A program made the position numbers and the translations under genes. Below, piece after piece: positions 6,289-9,582 of a stretch of DNA of 9,582 nucleotides (positions are counted from its first letter, which is position 1; the number at the start of each line of letters is the position of its first letter). The stretch spans positions 1 to 9,582 of the forward strand of contig JAHDFG010000068.1 in assembly GCA_020628265.1 (NCBI GenBank), in the 5' to 3' direction. The stretch comes from Pseudooctadecabacter sp. (GTDB lineage Bacteria; Pseudomonadota; Alphaproteobacteria; Rhodobacterales; Rhodobacteraceae). The notes beneath the pieces are model-generated. The model did not search any database. It saw nothing but the letters and a program-made list of their open reading frames with translations, and had not been told where the DNA came from.

Positions 6289-6354
6289 TGACCACGGTCA
6301 AATTTAGTATTGACCGTGGTCAATTTTCTCCTGTAGTAAAAATGACCATGGTCA
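6289..6354. promoter_or_regulatory. Three TGACCNNGGTCA operators between tetR and the oxidoreductase gene
   Basis: The sites are TGACCACGGTCA (6289-6300), TGACCGTGGTCA (6311-6322) and TGACCATGGTCA (6343-6354). Each has perfect 5-bp arms around a 2-bp centre; the third is fully palindromic. Centres are 22 and 32 bp apart, close to two and three helical turns, so bound dimers would lie on roughly the same DNA face. The divergent TetR regulator is the obvious ligand. Site 1 is about 22 bp upstream of the tetR ATG and site 3 ends 23 bp before the oxidoreductase ATG, so both genes are probably controlled. Confidence 0.85.
6310..6337 (+). promoter_or_regulatory. Putative promoter of the oxidoreductase gene
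   Basis: TTGACC (6310-6315; 5 of 6 to TTGACA) and TGTAGT (6332-6337; 4 of 6 to TATAAT) are 16 bp apart. Transcription would start near 6344, inside operator 3, while the -35 lies in operator 2. This is a standard arrangement for repression. The -10 is weak, so the call is tentative. Confidence 0.45.
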
Positions 6355-6377
6355 ATTTAACAGGAGACACACCAGCC

Positions 6378-6965
6378 ATGACCCGCATTCTGATCTTGAA
6401 CGGCCACCCCAAACCGCATTCCCTTTCTGCCCTCGCAACGCAAACCTATGCGGATGCGGCGCGGCAAGCAGGGGCAGAGGTGCGCGTGCACAGCGTTGCG
6501 GATCTCCGCTTCGATCCGGATTTCGGGGACGGGGGCTATGAGGCGACGAAGCCGTTGGAACCCGACCTTGAGGCGTTTCTGGCGGACCTCGAATGGTGCG
6601 AACACTTCGTCCTCGCCGCGCCGATGTGGTGGGGCAATCTACCAGCCATGACGCGCGGCCTCTTCGATCGTGTCCTTTTGCCCGGCCGGACCTTCGACAC
6701 CCGCAGCAAAACGGCGATGGGACTGCCTAAGCCGTTGCTGACAGGGCGCACAGCGCAACTGATCATGACATCCGATACCCCGCTCTGGGCGCTGCGCCTT
6801 CTGTACAGCCGCTCTGCCCTGAACAACATCCACGGACAGATCTTAAAATTTGTCGGAATGAAGCCGCTGCGGCCGCTCTATTTTTCGGGGGCAACCGAGG
6901 CAAAAGAGGGCAAGATCAAAGGCTGGATGCGTCACGTCCGTCGCGCCGCGGTAAAGGCGGCCTGA
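6378..6965 (+). CDS. NAD(P)H:quinone oxidoreductase, flavodoxin-2 family
   Basis: This 195-residue cytoplasmic flavoprotein is of the MdaB/KefF/NQO type, enzymes that reduce quinones by two electrons from NAD(P)H and so avoid semiquinone radicals. The N-terminal beta-strand and phosphate loop ILILNGHPKPHSLSALA is at 4-20, and the typical APMWWGNLPAMTRGLFDRVL segment at 81-100 is followed by LPGRTFD. The C-terminal FVGMKPLRPLYFSG at 158-171 also fits the family. ATG 6378 is chosen because MTRILILNGHP matches family starts and AGGAG (6362-6366) lies 11 nt upstream; the open frame extends back to 6207 across the operators, which cannot be coding here. The TetR operators point to induction by quinones or related electrophiles, but the inducer is inferred. 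Confidence 0.88.
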   Translation: MTRILILNGHPKPHSLSALATQTYADAARQAGAEVRVHSVADLRFDPDFGDGGYEATKPLEPDLEAFLADLEWCEHFVLAAPMWWGNLPAMTRGLFDRVLLPGRTFDTRSKTAMGLPKPLLTGRTAQLIMTSDTPLWALRLLYSRSALNNIHGQILKFVGMKPLRPLYFSGATEAKEGKIKGWMRHVRRAAVKAA

Positions 6966-6990
6966 TGCCCTGAAAAGAGCCCCCAATCGC

Positions 6991-7019
6991 GTGACATCCC
7001 TTTGTAAAAACGTTATAAA
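6991..7019 (+). promoter_or_regulatory. Sigma70-like promoter of gyrB
   Basis: GTGACA (6991-6996; 5 of 6 to TTGACA), a 17-bp spacer, then TATAAA (7014-7019; 5 of 6 to TATAAT). This is the best promoter match in the window. It predicts a start near 7026 and a leader of about 20 nt. It gives gyrB transcription independent of the accessory genes upstream, none of which has a visible terminator. Confidence 0.7.
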
Positions 7020-7047
7020 AAGGGCCAAGTAAAACAAAGGGTCCGAC

Positions 7048-9465
7048 ATGACCGAAGAGCAGAAGCAGCCAGAAGAATATGGCGCCGATTCCATCAAGGT
7101 TCTCAAAGGGTTGGAGGCTGTCCGCAAGCGCCCCGGCATGTACATCGGGGACACCGATGACGGCTCCGGTCTGCACCACATGGTGTATGAGGTCGTGGAC
7201 AACGGCATTGACGAAGCGCTTGCCGGTCACGCCGACGCTGTGAACGTAAAAATCCACGCTGACGGATCCGTTTCCGTCAGCGACAACGGGCGCGGCATTC
7301 CGGTGGGCATCCACGAGGAAGAGGGCGTTTCTGCAGCCGAAGTTATCATGACCCAGCTGCACGCTGGCGGTAAGTTTGACAGCAACTCCTACAAGGTGTC
7401 GGGCGGTCTGCACGGCGTGGGTGTGTCGGTGGTGAACGCCCTGTCCGATTGGCTGGAACTGCGCATCTGGCGCGACGGCAAGGAACACATTGCCCGATTT
7501 GAGGGTGGCAACACCACCAAGCACCTTGAGGTCGTGGGCGACGCTGGCGACTACACGGGGACCGAGGTCCGCTTTCTCGCCTCGACAGAGACCTTCTCGA
7601 ACCGTGACTATTCCTTCGAGACCTTGGAAAAGCGCCTGCGCGAACTGGCGTTCCTGAACTCCGGTGTGCGGATCATCCTGACCGACGAACGCCCCTCCGA
7701 ACATCTGCGGACCGAACTCTTCTACGAAGGCGGTGTGAAGGAATTCGTCAAATACATCGACCGGTCCAAGGTCTCGATGATGGAAGAGCCGATCTACGTG
7801 CAGGGCGAGCGGGACGACATCGGCGTCGAAGTCGCCATGTGGTGGAACGACAGCTACAACGAAATGGTCCTGCCCTTTACCAACAACATCCCCCAGCGGG
7901 ATGGCGGCACCCACATGGCGGGCTTCCGCGCGGCGCTGACGCGGACCATCAACAGCTACGCGCAGTCCTCTGGCATCGCCAAAAAGGAAAAGGTCAGCTT
8001 CACCGGTGACGATGCCCGCGAAGGTCTGACCTGCGTGCTTTCCGTCAAAGTACCTGACCCGAAATTCTCCAGCCAGACGAAGGACAAGCTGGTGAGTTCC
8101 GAGGTCCGTCCGGCGGTCGAAAGCCTGATGAACGAAAAGCTGGCCGAATGGTTCGAAGAGAACCCAGCGGTCGCCAAGGAAGTCGTCGGCAAGATCATCG
8201 AAGCCGCCCACGCCCGTGAGGCCGCCCGCAAGGCCCGCGAACTCACCCGTCGCAAGACCGCGATGGATGTGAACTTCCTCGCCGGTAAGCTGAAAGACTG
8301 TTCCGAAAAGGACCCCGCCAAGACCGAAGTTTTTTTGGTCGAGGGTGACTCCGCCGGTGGCTCCGCCCAAACGGGCCGCGACCGTCAGACACAGGCCATT
8401 CTGCCGCTCAAGGGTAAGATCCTGAACGTGGAACGGGCGCGGTTTGACCGGATGCTGGGGAGCCAAGAAATCGGCAACCTCGTCATGGCGCTGGGTACCG
8501 GCATCGGCCGCGACGAATTCAACATCGACAAACTGCGCTACCACAAGATCGTCATCATGACCGACGCTGACGTGGACGGTGCGCACATCCGCACCCTGTT
8601 GCTCACGTTCTTCTTCCGCCAGATGCCGGAGCTGATCGAACGCGGCCACCTCTATATCGCGCAGCCGCCTCTGTATAAGGTCAGCCGCGGCAAGTCCGAG
8701 GTGTACCTCAAGGATCAGGCCGCGATGGACAACTACCTGATCGACCAAGGCGTCGAGGGTGCGATCCTGCGTCAAGGCAATGGCGAAGAGGTAACAGGCG
8801 CGGACCTGCGCCGCGTGGTCGACGACGCCACCCGCCTAAAACGCGTTTTGGCCGCCTTCCCGACGCATTACCCCCGTCATATCCTTGAACAGGCCGCCAT
8901 CGCAGGGGCCTTCGTGCCCGGTGCCGTGGATGCGGACCTGCAAGGCGTGGCCGATGCGGTGGCCAAACGGCTCGACCTGATTGCGCTGGAATGGGAGCGG
9001 GGCTGGCAAGGGCGCATCACCCAAGACAAAGGCATCCGCCTGACCCGCATCCTACGCGGTGTGGAAGAGGTGCGGACGCTGGACGGCGGCATGCTGCGAT
9101 CAGGTGAGGCCCGTAAGACGGGGTCCTTCACCCAAGGCCTACAGGACGTCTATTCCATGCCTGCAACGCTGGTGCGCAAAGACCGCAGCCAAAGCATCTA
9201 CGGCCCGCTGGACCTGTTGGACGCGATCCTCGAAGAGGGCGAACGCGGCTTGTCCTTGCAGCGCTACAAAGGATTGGGTGAGATGAACCCAGACCAACTG
9301 TGGGAAACGACGCTCGATCCTGATGCCCGCACCCTGTTGCAGGTGAAGGTTGAGGATGTCGCCGAAGCCGATGACCTGTTCACCAAGCTGATGGGTGACG
9401 TTGTCGAGCCGCGCCGTGACTTCATTCAGGAAAACGCCTTGAGCGTGGAAAACCTCGACTTCTGA
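7048..9465 (+). CDS. gyrB: DNA gyrase subunit B
   Basis: This 805-residue ATPase/TOPRIM subunit works with GyrA to introduce negative supercoils. The GHKL ATPase domain has catalytic E48 and ATP/Mg-binding N52 in YEVVDNGIDEALAG, DNGRGIP at 79-85 and GGLHGVG at 119-125. The TOPRIM domain has EGDSAGGSA from 432 and DADVDG at 506-511, with Mg ligands D506, D508 and D510. QRYKGLGEMNPDQLWETT begins at 738. The extra segment of about 170-180 residues between the TOPRIM acidic motif and QRYKGLG is the insertion typical of Gram-negative GyrB, and the length equals E. coli (804). The residues corresponding to known quinolone-resistance positions in EGDSAGG and PLKGK are wild type. ATG 7048 has AAAGGG (7036-7041) 6 nt upstream. 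ParE is excluded by the insertion and length. Confidence 0.97.
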   Translation: MTEEQKQPEEYGADSIKVLKGLEAVRKRPGMYIGDTDDGSGLHHMVYEVVDNGIDEALAGHADAVNVKIHADGSVSVSDNGRGIPVGIHEEEGVSAAEVIMTQLHAGGKFDSNSYKVSGGLHGVGVSVVNALSDWLELRIWRDGKEHIARFEGGNTTKHLEVVGDAGDYTGTEVRFLASTETFSNRDYSFETLEKRLRELAFLNSGVRIILTDERPSEHLRTELFYEGGVKEFVKYIDRSKVSMMEEPIYVQGERDDIGVEVAMWWNDSYNEMVLPFTNNIPQRDGGTHMAGFRAALTRTINSYAQSSGIAKKEKVSFTGDDAREGLTCVLSVKVPDPKFSSQTKDKLVSSEVRPAVESLMNEKLAEWFEENPAVAKEVVGKIIEAAHAREAARKARELTRRKTAMDVNFLAGKLKDCSEKDPAKTEVFLVEGDSAGGSAQTGRDRQTQAILPLKGKILNVERARFDRMLGSQEIGNLVMALGTGIGRDEFNIDKLRYHKIVIMTDADVDGAHIRTLLLTFFFRQMPELIERGHLYIAQPPLYKVSRGKSEVYLKDQAAMDNYLIDQGVEGAILRQGNGEEVTGADLRRVVDDATRLKRVLAAFPTHYPRHILEQAAIAGAFVPGAVDADLQGVADAVAKRLDLIALEWERGWQGRITQDKGIRLTRILRGVEEVRTLDGGMLRSGEARKTGSFTQGLQDVYSMPATLVRKDRSQSIYGPLDLLDAILEEGERGLSLQRYKGLGEMNPDQLWETTLDPDARTLLQVKVEDVAEADDLFTKLMGDVVEPRRDFIQENALSVENLDF

Positions 9466-9472
9466 CGGGACG

Positions 9473-9520
9473 CAAAATCTCAAGGAGATTTTGGACCAGA
9501 TTTTCAATTGAAAATCTGGT
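9473..9520. repeat. Adjacent palindrome pair after gyrB
   Basis: The first inverted repeat is CAAAATCTC (9473-9481), AAG, GAGATTTTG (9485-9493), starting 7 bp after the gyrB stop. One base later a perfect 26-bp palindrome spans 9495-9520, from ACCAGATTTTCAA to TTGAAAATCTGGT. No T-run follows outside the stems. The arrangement copies that between dnaN and recF: post-stop position, a first CAAAAT-type palindrome, a very short gap, then a 26-bp palindrome. It may act as the gyrB transcript 3' end or as a Rhodobacterales repeat element. Confidence 0.85.
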
Positions 9521-9540
9521 GCCTCCGGCGGGGATATTTG
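9521..9540 (+). repeat. GCCTCCGGCGGGGATATTT-type interspersed repeat
   Basis: The sequence directly after the palindrome, GCCTCCGGCGGGGATATTTG, is one I recognise as recurring next to gene ends in roseobacter genomes, often continuing into TTGGCC and GATGAAAG-like sequence. Only one copy is in this window, so repetition cannot be shown here. The remaining bases to 9582 contain no gene that I can support. Confidence 0.5.
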
Positions 9541-9582
9541 AAAGCCAAAGAAGTCCGGCGCGCGCGATCTGAACCTTCTCGC

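Noticed and set aside
6207..6377. Oxidoreductase frame extended upstream to 6207
   Set aside because: It would run through the tetR 5' end and all three operators; MTRILILNGHP at 6378 is the family start with AGGAG upstream.
6998..7041. CCCTTTGT as an anti-Shine-Dalgarno arm folding onto the gyrB ribosome-binding site in mRNA
   Set aside because: The best promoter places the transcript start near 7026, so the left arm would not be in the mRNA. An earlier start would be needed.
6916..8775. 619-codon open frame antisense to gyrB
   Set aside because: It is a shadow of the GC-rich gyrB coding sequence; the translation resembles no protein and has no ribosome-binding site context.

Overview
The window looks like chromosomal DNA from a marine-type alphaproteobacterium of the order Rhodobacterales (roseobacter group). 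The gene order enoyl-CoA hydratase - rpsT - dnaA - dnaN - recF - (accessory genes) - gyrB, the protein sequences, the GC-rich coding regions and the GCCTCCGGCGGGGATATTT-type sequence after gyrB all fit that group. The assignment rests on recognition, not on a database search.

Layout. Positions 1-348 hold the last 115 codons of a short-chain enoyl-CoA hydratase. rpsT (ribosomal protein S20) follows at 496-759 and ends in a clear intrinsic terminator (811-837). Next comes a gene-poor stretch of about 485 bp before dnaA. It has no convincing DnaA boxes but several strong inverted repeats: 1024-1055, 1153-1193 and 1214-1234. A possible 39-codon upstream ORF lies at 1131-1250. dnaA (1323-2651) and dnaN (2769-3887) follow on the same strand. 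The 76-bp dnaN-recF gap is filled by two adjacent palindromes plus a terminator-like hairpin that holds the recF ribosome-binding site in its stem and the recF start codon in its loop. recF (3964-5073) overlaps a LysE/RhtB-family exporter gene (5070-5693) by ATGA.

A small accessory unit then separates recF from gyrB. A TetR-family repressor (complement 5686-6267) is divergent from a flavodoxin-fold NAD(P)H:quinone oxidoreductase (6378-6965). Between them lie three near-identical TGACCNNGGTCA operators, with centres 22 and 32 bp apart, laid over a plausible promoter. gyrB (7048-9465) has its own good sigma70-like promoter (6991-7019). It is followed by a second adjacent-palindrome pair built like the one after dnaN.

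How the genes work together. dnaA, dnaN, recF and gyrB cover replication initiation, clamp loading and processivity, recombinational gap repair, and supercoiling. The TetR/quinone-reductase pair looks like a self-contained sensor-detoxification switch. The LysE-type exporter probably rides on recF expression. I found no phage, IS element, CRISPR array or tRNA. The most unusual content is non-coding: the hairpin over the recF start, the structured dnaA leader, the two matching palindrome pairs and the phased triple operator.
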